A stretch of 61,430 nucleotides of DNA, taken from assembly GCF_042432825.1 (NCBI RefSeq), contig NZ_JBHLWN010000043.1:1-61430 (forward strand), in the 5' to 3' direction. Source of the stretch: Gordoniibacillus chartarius (GTDB lineage: Bacteria > Bacillota > Bacilli > Paenibacillales > NBRC-103111). Of the stretch, positions 1 through 8,988 are shown piece by piece (the stretch's first letter is position 1; each line of letters opens with the position of its first letter). The notes beneath the pieces were generated by a model. It was not told the DNA's origin. It was given only the letters and a program-made list of their open reading frames with translations, and made no database searches. The translations under genes were made by a program, and so were the position numbers.

Positions 1-2
1 TT

Positions 3-881
3 CTTCAGGAAGTATGCCTTGTTTCAGCCTCAAAAGCCCCCTTAACTCCGAGAGTCTATTTTATTCATAAACCGCTGTTAACGCTGGTGAAGAGCTTTCG
101 GCGCATGGAAGGCGGAGATCTTGACTTTGCCGTCGAACACGAATCCAAAGACGAGTTCGGCTATTTATATGGACGATTTAATCAGATGGTCGCCAATCTG
201 CGTTCGTTGATCGATCAAGTATACAGGCACAAAATCATGACCCAGCGGGCCGAGCTGAAACAGCTTCAATCCCAAATTAATCCCCATTTCCTATACAACA
301 GCTTCTTTATTCTGAACACGATGGCGAAGACGGGGGATGTCGAACGGATTGAGGAATTCACGACCATGCTTGGCGAGTATTTCCGGTTCGTGACCCGGAA
401 CGCTTCGGACGAAGTATCGCTGAAGCAAGAAATTCACCACGCCCGGATGTACACGGAGATTCAGGAGCTTCGCTTTGCCCGGCGCATCCGTGTGCAGTTC
501 GATTCCCTTCCGCAGGAAATGGAACAGATCGCGGTCCCCCGCTTGATCGTCCAGCCTATTATTGAAAACGCCTTCGAGCACAGCTTGGAGAAAATGAAAC
601 GTAACGGATGGATTGTCATTCGCTTCGAGAGCGAAGAGACGGAAATCCGTATCGTCGTGGAGGATAACGGTGCTAGCTTGACGGATGAGACGTTGCAGAG
701 CATAGCGTACACCTTGGATAGCGGTGATGACCATACGGAGACGACAGCTTTGGTGAATATTCACCGACGCATGAAGATTACGTTCGGCGAAGATTACGGA
801 TTGCGGGTAAGCCGAAGCGAGCTCGGGGGGCTGAAGGTCATTCTTTCATTTCCCTTTACAGGTGGTGTTGTCTGTGATTAG
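3..881 (+). CDS. YesM-type sensor histidine kinase, 5'-truncated by the window edge
   Basis: This is the cytoplasmic half of a membrane sensor kinase that should phosphorylate the AraC-type response regulator encoded next. The frame is open to the first base, so the start and the extracellular sensor lie outside. Visible parts are the end of a transmembrane/HAMP segment (IHKPLLTLVKSFRRMEGGDL), then the His_kinase signature QLQSQINPHFLYNSF with its phosphoacceptor His, and a HATPase_c domain with an N-box (IVQPIIENAFEHS) and a G1-like VEDNGA. The 3' end overlaps the next gene, typical of co-translated YesM/YesN pairs. In Paenibacillus such pairs usually control a neighbouring sugar ABC importer, but that gene would be off the window. 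A GTG at 87 would only give a fragment and is not the true start. Confidence 0.93.
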   Translation, partial: LQEVCLVSASKAPLTPRVYFIHKPLLTLVKSFRRMEGGDLDFAVEHESKDEFGYLYGRFNQMVANLRSLIDQVYRHKIMTQRAELKQLQSQINPHFLYNSFFILNTMAKTGDVERIEEFTTMLGEYFRFVTRNASDEVSLKQEIHHARMYTEIQELRFARRIRVQFDSLPQEMEQIAVPRLIVQPIIENAFEHSLEKMKRNGWIVIRFESEETEIRIVVEDNGASLTDETLQSIAYTLDSGDDHTETTALVNIHRRMKITFGEDYGLRVSRSELGGLKVILSFPFTGGVVCD

Positions 882-2496
882 ACTGCTGATCGTCGATGAT
901 GAGGAAATTATTACGGAAGGACTCTTTGAAGTACTCAAGCAATTGAACCTCGGTCTTGATTTGTACAAAGCGTATTCCGGAGAAGAAGCACTTGAGCTGA
1001 TGAATCGGACAAGAGTGGATATCGTGCTCTCCGATATACGGATGCCCGGTATGGATGGCTTAGAGCTCATGACCAACATACGGAGTCATTGGCCGCATTG
1101 CAAAATCGTGTTTTTAACCGGGTATAACGACTTTGATTATATATATCAGGCGATCCAAACACCGGGGGTTCGCTATCTCCTTAAAAGTGAGGGATACGAT
1201 AAGATTATCAAGGCAGTAACCGGTGCCATTACGGAGCTGGAAAACAGCTTGAAGTTCCACAATTTGGTTAATCAATCCAGAGAAAAGCTAACTACGCTCG
1301 AAACGCTCGCCCAAGGCAACTATTTCCGGTATTTGCTGCAGGGGGAGCGAGCCGCGGAGCAGCTGGAGCGCGATTTCCGCCATTTGGGCATTGCGCTTGA
1401 TCCAACGCTTCCCGTGCTTGTCGCGATCGGTAACCTGCAGCGTACGAACGGCATGCATCAGTCGTATGCCGAAAGTCAGGAGTATGCGCTCGCCGTTAAA
1501 TTTTTGGCGGAGTCATTCCTGACGGAACGGACACAAAGTCTTGGCGTCATCGACCGCTATGGCGATCTGGTCTGGCTCATCCAACCGCAGCCAGGCCATG
1601 GAATGGATGCCGGCGACGCCTATCCCCGAGCGGTAACGTTCCTGGAAGGACAATTCGAGCTGATCCAGCAAGCTTCCAAAGATTCTTTGGGCCTGACGTT
1701 TGCCATCACGCTCTGCGCCGAACCTTGCGAGTGGAATCAGCTTTCCGCTGTTTACGACCGAATCCGCAGCCAGCAGCACATGCGGGCAGGCGACGGAGCA
1801 CTGATGGTACAGACGGTCAATATGGAAACGATTGAGACAGCGGCCCTTTCACGATCGCTGAGGGAAAAGGCGGAGGCTTTGGCCGTCCATCTGGAAGGCG
1901 GAAGGAAAGAAGGATTTCTTGTTGTGCTGGAGGAGCTGGCCGCGCTCACTTTCGACGATCATCGAAATCGGTCCCCCTTTCTCCTGGAGCTCTATTATAC
2001 AATCGCACTCTTGCTGCTATCCTACATCAATCGCTGGGAGCTGCATGATAAGGTCGGGACAAAAGGACTCATGCAAAGAGACATGCATGCCTCCTGGACA
2101 GAAAGCTTCGATTATTTGAAACAGATTGCGGAGTCGTTGTTCGAGCTCCGTTCGTGCGGTGAAAAAAACAGGGCGGCCGCAGCGATCGGGAAGATCCGTT
2201 CCTTTATTGAGGCACATATCGGCGAGGATTTGTCTCTCGTGCGTCTAGCCGGTGTGATCCATTTCAATCCCTCTTATTTGTCGCGGCTGTTCAAGCAGGA
2301 ATGCGGCGTCAATCTATCCGATTATATCGATGAAGTGCGGATGGAGAAAGCCAAAGAATTGCTGAAACAAGACGAACTGAAGATTGCGGAGGTAGGCGCA
2401 CGGCTGGGGTATGAAACCCACCATTCATTTACTCGATTTTTCAAAAAATTAACCGGGTTGACACCGCTTGAATATCGGGAAAGCTTAAGGAAATAG
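874..2496 (+). CDS. AraC-family two-component response regulator (YesN type)
   Basis: A DNA-binding response regulator of about 540 residues, partner of the upstream kinase. The N-terminal receiver domain has the acidic pair DD at residues 8-9, the phosphoacceptor Asp54 in VLSDIRMPGMDG, a Thr in FLTGYNDF and a Lys in LLKSEG. A central region of about 300 residues is poorly conserved. The last 100 residues hold two helix-turn-helix motifs of the AraC class (LAGVIHFNPSYLSRLFKQ and VGARLGYETHHSFTRFF, ending TPLEYR). I prefer the GTG at 874, eight bases after an AGGTGG box, over GTGs at 862 and 865. It overlaps the kinase stop by 8 bases, so translation is probably coupled. Confidence 0.93.
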   Translation: MIRLLIVDDEEIITEGLFEVLKQLNLGLDLYKAYSGEEALELMNRTRVDIVLSDIRMPGMDGLELMTNIRSHWPHCKIVFLTGYNDFDYIYQAIQTPGVRYLLKSEGYDKIIKAVTGAITELENSLKFHNLVNQSREKLTTLETLAQGNYFRYLLQGERAAEQLERDFRHLGIALDPTLPVLVAIGNLQRTNGMHQSYAESQEYALAVKFLAESFLTERTQSLGVIDRYGDLVWLIQPQPGHGMDAGDAYPRAVTFLEGQFELIQQASKDSLGLTFAITLCAEPCEWNQLSAVYDRIRSQQHMRAGDGALMVQTVNMETIETAALSRSLREKAEALAVHLEGGRKEGFLVVLEELAALTFDDHRNRSPFLLELYYTIALLLLSYINRWELHDKVGTKGLMQRDMHASWTESFDYLKQIAESLFELRSCGEKNRAAAAIGKIRSFIEAHIGEDLSLVRLAGVIHFNPSYLSRLFKQECGVNLSDYIDEVRMEKAKELLKQDELKIAEVGARLGYETHHSFTRFFKKLTGLTPLEYRESLRK

Positions 2497-2515
2497 GAAG
2501 AATGTAACATTTTTC

Positions 2516-2541
2516 AAAAAGTATCCGAAAGAGTACTTTTT
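2516..2541 (+). terminator. weak hairpin after the two-component genes
   Basis: AAAAAGTA (2516-2523) can pair with TACTTTTT (2534-2541) around a 10-base loop. It sits 20 bases after the response regulator stop. The stem is A/T-rich, so terminator function is tentative. Confidence 0.35.
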
Positions 2542-2595
2542 CTCCAATTTCATGTGTGATACCATTTCAGTAGGTGCAGTAAGGAGGCTACGATT

Positions 2596-3039
2596 GTGGT
2601 TCATTCTATCCGTCTTTATCAAGAAGAAGACCAGTCAGCTCTAGTGGAAATCTGGTATCACGCTGTATTGCAAACCCATACATTTTTAAAAGAAGAAGAT
2701 TTCAATTTTTATTACCAATTGGTCCGGGGCGGCGCCTTGAACGAGGTCGAAAAGTGGATTTATTGCGATAACGAGAAGCGCCCGTTAGGGTTCATCGGGG
2801 TGGATGGCAGCAAGGTTGAAATGCTATTCGTCAGTCCGGGCCACCATGGACGAGGAATTGGTACTCGCTTGCTCCGGCACGCACAACAAGTGAAGGGGCT
2901 GCATCTCCAAGTTGACGTGAATGAGCAGAATGAACAAGCAGTCCGCTTCTACACCCGATATGGTTTCGCTCCGGAAGGACGTTCTGCAGTGGATGCTTCG
3001 GGGCGGCCTTATCCTTTAATCCATATGGCTATCAAATAG
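2596..3039 (+). CDS. GNAT-family N-acetyltransferase
   Basis: A small (147 residues) acetyl-CoA-dependent acetyltransferase of the YjaB-like GNAT group; the substrate cannot be read from sequence. The acetyl-CoA loop is GHHGRGIGTRLL, after a beta-strand MLFVSP, and a later segment (VNEQNEQAVRFYTRYGF) matches the GNAT motif B. The GTG start at 2596 follows AAGGAGG at 2581-2587 by eight bases. It appears to be a single gene between two hairpins. Confidence 0.88.
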   Translation: MVHSIRLYQEEDQSALVEIWYHAVLQTHTFLKEEDFNFYYQLVRGGALNEVEKWIYCDNEKRPLGFIGVDGSKVEMLFVSPGHHGRGIGTRLLRHAQQVKGLHLQVDVNEQNEQAVRFYTRYGFAPEGRSAVDASGRPYPLIHMAIK

Positions 3040-3075
3040 AAGCAGGGTGTTCTATAAAAGAATAAACGACGTGAA

Positions 3076-3115
3076 AAGGCGAGCGTATCTCTTGTCAACG
3101 GAGAGCGTTCGCCTT
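3076..3115 (+). terminator. hairpin after the GNAT gene
   Basis: AAGGCGAGCG (3076-3085) pairs with CGTTCGCCTT (3106-3115) with one G-T wobble, and the loop can add a few more pairs. It lacks a proper T-run, so it may be a weak terminator or an mRNA-end structure. Confidence 0.4.
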
Positions 3116-3210
3116 CAAGTGCATGCGGGATATTCGTATCGCTGCACCGGTTTGAAGGTAATCGCAGAGCTTACATTGCTCAGGTCTTCGTATGAAATTT
3201 GGTTGGTGAG

Positions 3211-5304
3211 ATGATGGATCAAGATTGTAAGCAAAGCCTAGTCGAGCGAGAGCTCCGCTTTATCGTCGGTCGTGAGCGGGAACTTGACAGCTTTGAGAAA
3301 ATGCTTCGTACTATGCAGCAGGACAGCACACTCAGACTGCTTCATCTTTACGGTACCGGCGGGGTAGGCAAAAGCACTTTTTTACGTTTGTGCCGGCAAA
3401 AAGCGCAGCAATCCGGAGCCCGGTACTTTCAACTGGACAGCCGGGATTTTAACCATTCCGAGCGCGGGTTTGGCATGGCTCTGCTGCCTCAGTTGGGTGT
3501 GAATCCCCAGCCTGTTTGCGATCCGATCCGGTTGTCCGTAGACCAATTGGCCCGGCACGCGGATAATAACGAATGCCCTATTGTCCTGGCAATCGATACA
3601 TTTGAAGAGATGCAGGATATGGAAAACTGGCTGCGGGACCGCTTCATCCCGATGCTTCCGCCTCGAATGCTGATTCTCACAGCGGGTCGGCACCCGCTAA
3701 GAGGAGGATGGCTGCTTTCGCCGGTTTGGCGGGAACGGACTCAACAGCTGCCGCTAACCGAGCTTCACCATGAGGCGTGCACCGAATATCTCACCATGTG
3801 CGGTATTACGGACGAGCTGCTCAAAGAAAAAATATGGCGCCGCACCAATGGCCATCCGTTGGCCATGTCGTTAGCCGCTGCATCATATGCGCAAATGCCG
3901 CATGCCAATGCTCTCGATGCGTCGGATTGGTTTGATCAGCTGGCTTCCTTATGGCTGCAAGAGGTACGGGATCGGGAGCTCATTCGTTTTATCGAAGCGG
4001 CATCGGTCATGCGGGTATTTGATCAAGAGAAGCTTTCCTCCATTATGAAGGAAGAGCTTTCCCCGGACCTGTTCGATCGTCTTGTGGCCTTATCGTTCGT
4101 TCGGCGTACGGAGCGGGGATGGCAAATGCACGATCAGATGCGCGAGTCGATGCTTGTCCGATTGAAAGCACGAATGCCCAAGCGGTATCGGGATCTCATG
4201 ACGAGCTGCGCGCTTTATTATGCGAAGGCCATTCTCGAGAGCGCCGACCGAAGTACAATGGATTGGGAAGTCGGCGAATTGTTCCGTTATGCGGATGTCG
4301 ATGTTCTGCGTGCGCTCACTTCGGATGATGATCGCCGTTATTATTGGGAAGCGGTGACGGAAACGACGCTTCGCGATGCGACGGCTTACGCCCAATGGCG
4401 GGAGAGCAACACGGATCCGGTGTCGGGAATCCATGTCGACCCGATTACGGGGAAGTCCTTTCGTATCGAATATACGGCGGAGCAAGTAAGGTTCAACGCG
4501 GCGCCTTTGGACTTGGAGGTGCTGTACAAGCTTGAGCCTATGTCGCTTAGGCTGCTTCGGGATGAAGAGGACAAAGCTTGCGCTCTTGCCATATGTATCC
4601 CGATTCACGCAGGTACGATGACCTGGCTGCAGACGGATCCGCTCTTCACGCCTTATCTGCATACGCTAACGGAAACAGAGCGGTGCCTGTTAGCAGCGCC
4701 GAGTGAGCGTCCGGCTGGCTGGTTCCTTCGCTCTATAGACTTTGCCGATATTCTGAATCCGATGATTCGGACAGCGGGGATCCGCCTTATATATTCTTAC
4801 TTATGCAGGGGAGGCATCTTGGTTACGACGCCGTACGACAGCGAGATCGGCCGTCAGTCGTATACCGCCTTTGGCTTTAGCCCGGTCGAAGGAGCTACTC
4901 ACTGCCATCACGACGGCCGGACCCCATCGCCGACCTACGTGCTCGATACAAGAGGCGACAAGCTCCCTGAATTTATCAACCGGTTATTTCAACGCACAGG
5001 GATGGAATTGAAGCTGGAAGGCTATTCGAATAGCCTTCCTCACTCCGGCGAGCCGCTTTCGCTCACGCTCTTGAGTAACCGCGAACGCGAGGTAGCGCTG
5101 GAAGCTGCAGCCGGTTATTCCAACGTAGAAATTTCCGAACGGTTATATATTAGCGAATCTACGGTCAAGAAACATCTGAAATCGATTTACATCAAGCTTG
5201 AAATTCGCAACCGCTCGCAATTAACGGCAAAATTAATGAGTAAGCGCGGAATCGTACCCGAAAGAATACCTTCTGTTTGGAACGAATACCCGAAAGGGCC
5301 ATAG
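3211..5304 (+). CDS. large ATP-binding LuxR-type regulator with a GNAT-like middle section
   Basis: A predicted cytoplasmic transcription regulator of about 697 residues, built like STAND/MalT-style proteins. The N-terminus has a Walker A motif (LYGTGGVGKSTFL, near residues 47-54) and a Walker B-like strand (VLAIDTFEEM). The C-terminal 65 residues form a LuxR helix-turn-helix (LSNREREVALEAAAGYSNVE then ISESTVKKHLKSIY). Between them, around residues 480-590, is a section ending SYTAFGFSPVEG that resembles the end of a GNAT acetyltransferase domain. An ATG at 3211 or 3214 is likelier than the TTG at 3199, though a good ribosome site is not obvious. The signal it senses and its targets are unknown. 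It has no obvious operon partner upstream and is followed within 70 bases by the MBL-fold gene. Confidence 0.82.
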   Translation: MMDQDCKQSLVERELRFIVGRERELDSFEKMLRTMQQDSTLRLLHLYGTGGVGKSTFLRLCRQKAQQSGARYFQLDSRDFNHSERGFGMALLPQLGVNPQPVCDPIRLSVDQLARHADNNECPIVLAIDTFEEMQDMENWLRDRFIPMLPPRMLILTAGRHPLRGGWLLSPVWRERTQQLPLTELHHEACTEYLTMCGITDELLKEKIWRRTNGHPLAMSLAAASYAQMPHANALDASDWFDQLASLWLQEVRDRELIRFIEAASVMRVFDQEKLSSIMKEELSPDLFDRLVALSFVRRTERGWQMHDQMRESMLVRLKARMPKRYRDLMTSCALYYAKAILESADRSTMDWEVGELFRYADVDVLRALTSDDDRRYYWEAVTETTLRDATAYAQWRESNTDPVSGIHVDPITGKSFRIEYTAEQVRFNAAPLDLEVLYKLEPMSLRLLRDEEDKACALAICIPIHAGTMTWLQTDPLFTPYLHTLTETERCLLAAPSERPAGWFLRSIDFADILNPMIRTAGIRLIYSYLCRGGILVTTPYDSEIGRQSYTAFGFSPVEGATHCHHDGRTPSPTYVLDTRGDKLPEFINRLFQRTGMELKLEGYSNSLPHSGEPLSLTLLSNREREVALEAAAGYSNVEISERLYISESTVKKHLKSIYIKLEIRNRSQLTAKLMSKRGIVPERIPSVWNEYPKGP

Positions 5305-5373
5305 TCAGCTTTCTTCTGCTCGCTTACGATAAGAGTTGTGCACGAAAAAGCGCTTGGTAAAGGAGAACAACGT

Positions 5374-6141
5374 ATGGCGGACGTATATGCATTGGAAATT
5401 TCACTTACTCATGAAGGAGGGCATCAACATATTTATCCGGTGTTAATCAAAGACGATCAAGACACGGTTCTCGTAGATTGCGGTTATCCGCATTTTATCA
5501 TTCAGCTGCAAGAGGCGGCAGAGCGTTACGGCTGTAAGCTGGACGCTGTAAATAAAATGATCGTGACCCATCACGATATTGACCATATGGGTTGTCTTGC
5601 CGCTTTCAAACGAGCTTATCCGCATATCGAGATCATCGCTCATGAGCTGGAAATCCCTTATATAAGCGGCTTGAAAAAGTCGCTGCGCCTTGAACAAGCG
5701 GAATCCACGCTTAGCCAGATGCCGGACGAGGCGAAGGCTCATGCCGAGCAATTCATTGCAATGCTTCGCTCGATCGAACCGGCTGCCGTCGATAAAGCGG
5801 TGACCCATGCCGAGCGGCTCCCATGGTGCGGAGGAATTGAAATCATTCACACCCCCGGTCATATGCCAGGTCACATTTCGCTCTATCTGTCGTCCAGTAA
5901 AACCTTGATCGCCGGAGATGTTGTCGTTATTGAGGACGGAAGACTGGAGATTGCCAACCCCCAATACACCCTGGATATGGAAGAAGCCGTACGGTCGGTC
6001 CGCTTGCTCCTTGAATACGATATCGATCGGCTGATTTGCTATCATGGAGGGCTGTTCGAAGGAAATATCCGGGAAGCGCTTGGGGAGCTCATCGTTCGTT
6101 ATGCGAGTCAGAAATCAATTATAGAAAAGGAACTGCATTAA
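5374..6141 (+). CDS. metallo-beta-lactamase-fold hydrolase
   Basis: A 255-residue binuclear metal hydrolase of the MBL superfamily; the substrate is unknown. The zinc-binding signature THHDIDHMG is intact (HxHxDH variant, H-H-D-I-D-H), followed by HTPGHMPGHISLY, AGDVVV and a C-terminal CYHGG that supply the remaining metal ligands. The ATG at 5374 follows AAGGAGAA at 5359-5366; an upstream GTG at 5338 has no ribosome site. The next gene begins only two bases after its stop, and the following HAD gene overlaps that one, so three genes (5374-7375) look like one operon. A glyoxalase II or quorum-quenching lactonase role is possible but unsupported. Confidence 0.87.
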   Translation: MADVYALEISLTHEGGHQHIYPVLIKDDQDTVLVDCGYPHFIIQLQEAAERYGCKLDAVNKMIVTHHDIDHMGCLAAFKRAYPHIEIIAHELEIPYISGLKKSLRLEQAESTLSQMPDEAKAHAEQFIAMLRSIEPAAVDKAVTHAERLPWCGGIEIIHTPGHMPGHISLYLSSSKTLIAGDVVVIEDGRLEIANPQYTLDMEEAVRSVRLLLEYDIDRLICYHGGLFEGNIREALGELIVRYASQKSIIEKELH

Positions 6142-6143
6142 AG

Positions 6144-6734
6144 TTGAGTATACGAACAGTGATACGTTTTTTAGCTGTATGCAGCATGATCGGCGGTTTT
6201 TTCAGGGCTGTGATGACGCCATTCGCTCTATTTCTGGGCCTGAACAGCATCCCGGAGCTGGTTACAGGTGTGCTAGGAACGATGTTTATGGGGATCGGCA
6301 TGTTCGGGCTTTACTTTCTGCACATCCGCCAAGCCGGGAAGCTTGGATTCGCGGCCTTTGCCATTCATTCTTTTGCCAGCTTTCTGCTGATGGCGCTCGT
6401 ATTCGAATCGCTAACCTTCCGGGTGTACGAGCCCGCAATGCTGGACTCCCCGACGCCGCCGCTGCCGATCGCAATTGCGGGGATGACGTCTATGCCTCTG
6501 TTAATTCTTAGCATGATCCTGTTTCCGCTCTGTATCTTTCGGACGAATATATTTTCCAGGTTTCCCGCTGTACTGCTGCTTGCCACGCCGGTTCTGAATT
6601 TTATTCCGGCCGTATCCGATTTTGGACCGTTGCTATGGGGAGCTGCTTTTATCCTATTCGGCTCCGAGGCATGGAAACAGGCAGGTCAAATAACGCCATA
6701 TAGGGGTAGCGAAGGAGCTGAACAGGTATGCTGA
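6144..6734 (+). CDS. small multi-pass membrane protein, unknown function
   Basis: About 196 residues, mostly hydrophobic, with roughly six predicted membrane segments (for example FLAVCSMIGGFFRAVM, GVLGTMFMGIGMFGLYFL, PLLILSMILFPLCIF). I see no catalytic or transport motif. I place the start at a TTG (6144) two bases after the MBL-fold gene's stop. The ribosome site (AAAAGG) is weak and 13 bases away, so translation is probably coupled to the upstream gene. Its end overlaps the HAD gene by seven bases. Confidence 0.7.
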   Translation: MSIRTVIRFLAVCSMIGGFFRAVMTPFALFLGLNSIPELVTGVLGTMFMGIGMFGLYFLHIRQAGKLGFAAFAIHSFASFLLMALVFESLTFRVYEPAMLDSPTPPLPIAIAGMTSMPLLILSMILFPLCIFRTNIFSRFPAVLLLATPVLNFIPAVSDFGPLLWGAAFILFGSEAWKQAGQITPYRGSEGAEQVC

Positions 6735-7375
6735 AATTGATCATCTTCGATCTGGACGGTACGATCGGCAATACATTGCCTCTTTGCATTGCCGCTTTCA
6801 AAAGGTCCATAGAGCCGCTTGCCGGCAGATCGTTAAGCAATCAGGAAATTATCGATACTTTCGGTCCATCCGAAGAAGGTACCGTCAATGCTCTGATCCC
6901 GGACAAATATGAGCAAGGAATTGCGGCTTACCTCGACCATTACCGCGAGCTGCATGGCATGTGTGCGGAACCGTTCGACGGAATTGTAGATATTCTTGAT
7001 TTCGCAAAAAATAATGAGATACGGCTAGCTATGGTGACAGGGAAGGGAGAACACAGCACAAAGATTACTCTCGAAGTCTTTGGCATCGAAGCCTATTTCG
7101 ATGCGATCGAGACCGGTTCGCCTTACGGTCCTCGAAAAGTAAACGGGATCAGGAGTGTAGTCGAACAGTTGGGAGTACTGCCTTCCGAAAGCGTATATAT
7201 CGGCGATGCGCCAAGCGATATTTTGGCATCCAGAGAAGTTGGGGTACCGGTCCTATCGGCGGCTTGGGCGGAAACGGCTGAACTGGAGCAGCTAAAATCC
7301 TTGAAGCCCGATCGGATATTTACCTCCGTAGAGGAACTTAAAAAGTATGTACAGCAGGCCTGTGCCAAACCGTAA
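6728..7375 (+). CDS. HAD-superfamily phosphatase (phosphoglycolate phosphatase-like)
   Basis: A 215-residue haloacid-dehalogenase hydrolase that would dephosphorylate a small metabolite. All four motifs are present: motif I FDLDGTIGNT with the nucleophile Asp, motif II Thr in MVTGKG, motif III Lys in GPRKVNG, and motif IV YIGDAPSDILAS. The alpha-helical cap lies between motif I and II, as in Gph and PpaX. ATG at 6728 follows AAGGAG at 6712-6717 and overlaps the membrane-protein stop. The true substrate cannot be decided from sequence. Confidence 0.87.
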   Translation: MLKLIIFDLDGTIGNTLPLCIAAFKRSIEPLAGRSLSNQEIIDTFGPSEEGTVNALIPDKYEQGIAAYLDHYRELHGMCAEPFDGIVDILDFAKNNEIRLAMVTGKGEHSTKITLEVFGIEAYFDAIETGSPYGPRKVNGIRSVVEQLGVLPSESVYIGDAPSDILASREVGVPVLSAAWAETAELEQLKSLKPDRIFTSVEELKKYVQQACAKP

Positions 7376-7443
7376 AATCAGGAAGAGCGCTGCCGCGGCA
7401 CGATTGCACACAAATAAATTTGGTCATGATTGGGGCGATGTAA

Positions 7444-7965
7444 ATGAATGGAATTGAAACAGACAGGCTTCGAATAAGGGAATATACAACAGAGGATCTT
7501 CCTTCGCTGCATACCCTGCTATCTGACCGGGAAACGATGAGCTTCTGGCCAAAACCATTTGATGATCAGCAATGTGAAAATTGGATGATTCATAGAGCCA
7601 TAGAGAACTACCCAACCGGGTTTGGCAGATTTGCGATTGAACTGAAGGAAACCGGAACATTCATTGGGGATGCGGGACTTCTCAGCCTCGAGATCGATGG
7701 AGTGTTGGAAAACGACTTAGGCTATATCATTCATTCGCGATATTGGGGGCGCGGCTTTGGATATGAAGCGGCGGAAGCCGTCATGAAATATGGTTTCGAG
7801 CAGCTGAACTTACAACGGATATGCGCCAATATGCCCGCGAGCCATACAGCTTCAAGAAAAGTGGCTGAAAAGCTGGGCATGAAACTGGAGAAACAATTCT
7901 CGAATTCTAAAAATCGCGGCATATTGACGTGTCTGTTTGTAAAAGAGAAGGTCGAGAGGATTTAA
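7444..7965 (+). CDS. RimJ/RimL-type GNAT acetyltransferase
   Basis: A 173-residue acetyltransferase of the RimJ/RimL subgroup (Acetyltransf_3), which acetylates protein N-termini, ribosomal proteins or small amines. It opens with the typical TDRLRIREYTTEDLPSL, has a DLGYIIHSRYWGRGFGYEA strand-loop that binds acetyl-CoA, and ends with the SRKVAEKLGM motif. The start is ATG 7444 with a poor ribosome site. The next membrane protein begins seven bases after its stop, so the two are likely co-transcribed. Confidence 0.88.
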   Translation: MNGIETDRLRIREYTTEDLPSLHTLLSDRETMSFWPKPFDDQQCENWMIHRAIENYPTGFGRFAIELKETGTFIGDAGLLSLEIDGVLENDLGYIIHSRYWGRGFGYEAAEAVMKYGFEQLNLQRICANMPASHTASRKVAEKLGMKLEKQFSNSKNRGILTCLFVKEKVERI

Positions 7966-7972
7966 ACAAAGA

Positions 7973-8815
7973 ATGAAAATAGCACCATTTTATATTATGC
8001 TGCCCGCTATCCTCTTAGGGATGCTTGCCATGATAGCTCATGGCGTAACATCACTGATTTGGTCACAAAATATATCGATTTGGCTGATAACCACGATGAT
8101 ATGTGCAGTGTATATCATACGCTCCAAGAAATCAGGTCTGCAAACAAGCATAAGCCAGATATGCATGGTAATCGTTCTGTTGCTATTTACTTTTTGGACC
8201 AGCGACTTGGAAGGCGTACATCGATGGGTGTCAGTTGGCCCAATAAATATACATGTCGCAAGCTTACTATTGCCTTTACTGATCATAAATCTCTATATAC
8301 TTGCGGTTAACAAGCAAGAGCTTCTATTTATGGCGGTTACCATGATTACCATATTTCTATTGTTGCTCCAACCGGATGCAAGTCAAGTTAGTGCTTTTGG
8401 ATGTGCAGCTGCCGCGCTTATGCTGAGAACATGCAAACTTCGTAAAGGGATGATACTTACTCTAGCCTTAATCATTACGGCGATCGTGCTTGCATGGATG
8501 AACCTTGATCATCTCGGTCCCGTCTCCTACGTAGAAGATATATTGGATTTGGTTGCGGATATGGGGGTAATCTGGCTAGTACTCGGAGTTGCTGCTCAAA
8601 TTTTATTGTTATATCCGTTTGCCAAATATGCTAAAGAAAGCCCTGTCTTCTTTGCGATAGGAGTTTATTATCTTATTACGCTGATAAGCACCTTTTTCGG
8701 ACACTTCCCAATGCCAATCATGGGGTATGGAATTTCTCCAATTATCGGTTATTCCATTGCGATTGCCTGGATATACAAAAATAAAGAGAATATTGGGGTC
8801 ATTCGAGTTTTATAA
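7973..8815 (+). CDS. polytopic membrane protein with weak SEDS (FtsW/RodA)-like features
   Basis: A 280-residue integral membrane protein with about eight hydrophobic segments. Three short stretches recall SEDS peptidoglycan polymerases: HRWVSVGPINIHVASLLLP (compare the RRWI...G...QPSE region), LLLLQPDASQ (compare lQPDxGt) and a C-terminal PMPIMGYGISPIIGY (compare PFiSYGGSS). It is about 100 residues shorter than RodA/FtsW and is not a clear member, so this is a hint only. Codon use looks more A/T-rich than the surrounding genes. A strong terminator follows it. Confidence 0.72.
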   Translation: MKIAPFYIMLPAILLGMLAMIAHGVTSLIWSQNISIWLITTMICAVYIIRSKKSGLQTSISQICMVIVLLLFTFWTSDLEGVHRWVSVGPINIHVASLLLPLLIINLYILAVNKQELLFMAVTMITIFLLLLQPDASQVSAFGCAAAALMLRTCKLRKGMILTLALIITAIVLAWMNLDHLGPVSYVEDILDLVADMGVIWLVLGVAAQILLLYPFAKYAKESPVFFAIGVYYLITLISTFFGHFPMPIMGYGISPIIGYSIAIAWIYKNKENIGVIRVL

Positions 8816-8827
8816 GAGCGAAACGGT

Positions 8828-8853
8828 GAAGGGGGGAAACCCTCTTCTTTTTT
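8828..8853 (+). terminator. intrinsic terminator
   Basis: GAAGGGGG (8828-8835) pairs with CCCTCTTC (8840-8847) across a GAAA tetraloop, followed by six T (8848-8853). It ends the 7444-8815 pair and insulates lutABC. Confidence 0.88.
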
Positions 8854-8916
8854 CTGTATTAGAAGCAGCGTCGGCGTTATTTCTGAAAGAAAAGATTGTA
8901 AACGGAACAAAGTGGC

Positions 8917-8945
8917 TTTTACGAAAAGAGAAAAACAGGTATAAT
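8917..8945 (+). promoter_or_regulatory. sigma-A promoter of lutABC
   Basis: TTTTAC (8917-8922) and TATAAT (8940-8945) are separated by exactly 17 bases, with lutA starting about 100 bases downstream. The -10 is perfect and the -35 is moderate. Confidence 0.72.
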
Positions 8946-8988
8946 CATCTGGAGAGATTTTTATTGATATCGTTGATTCATCAAGTTG

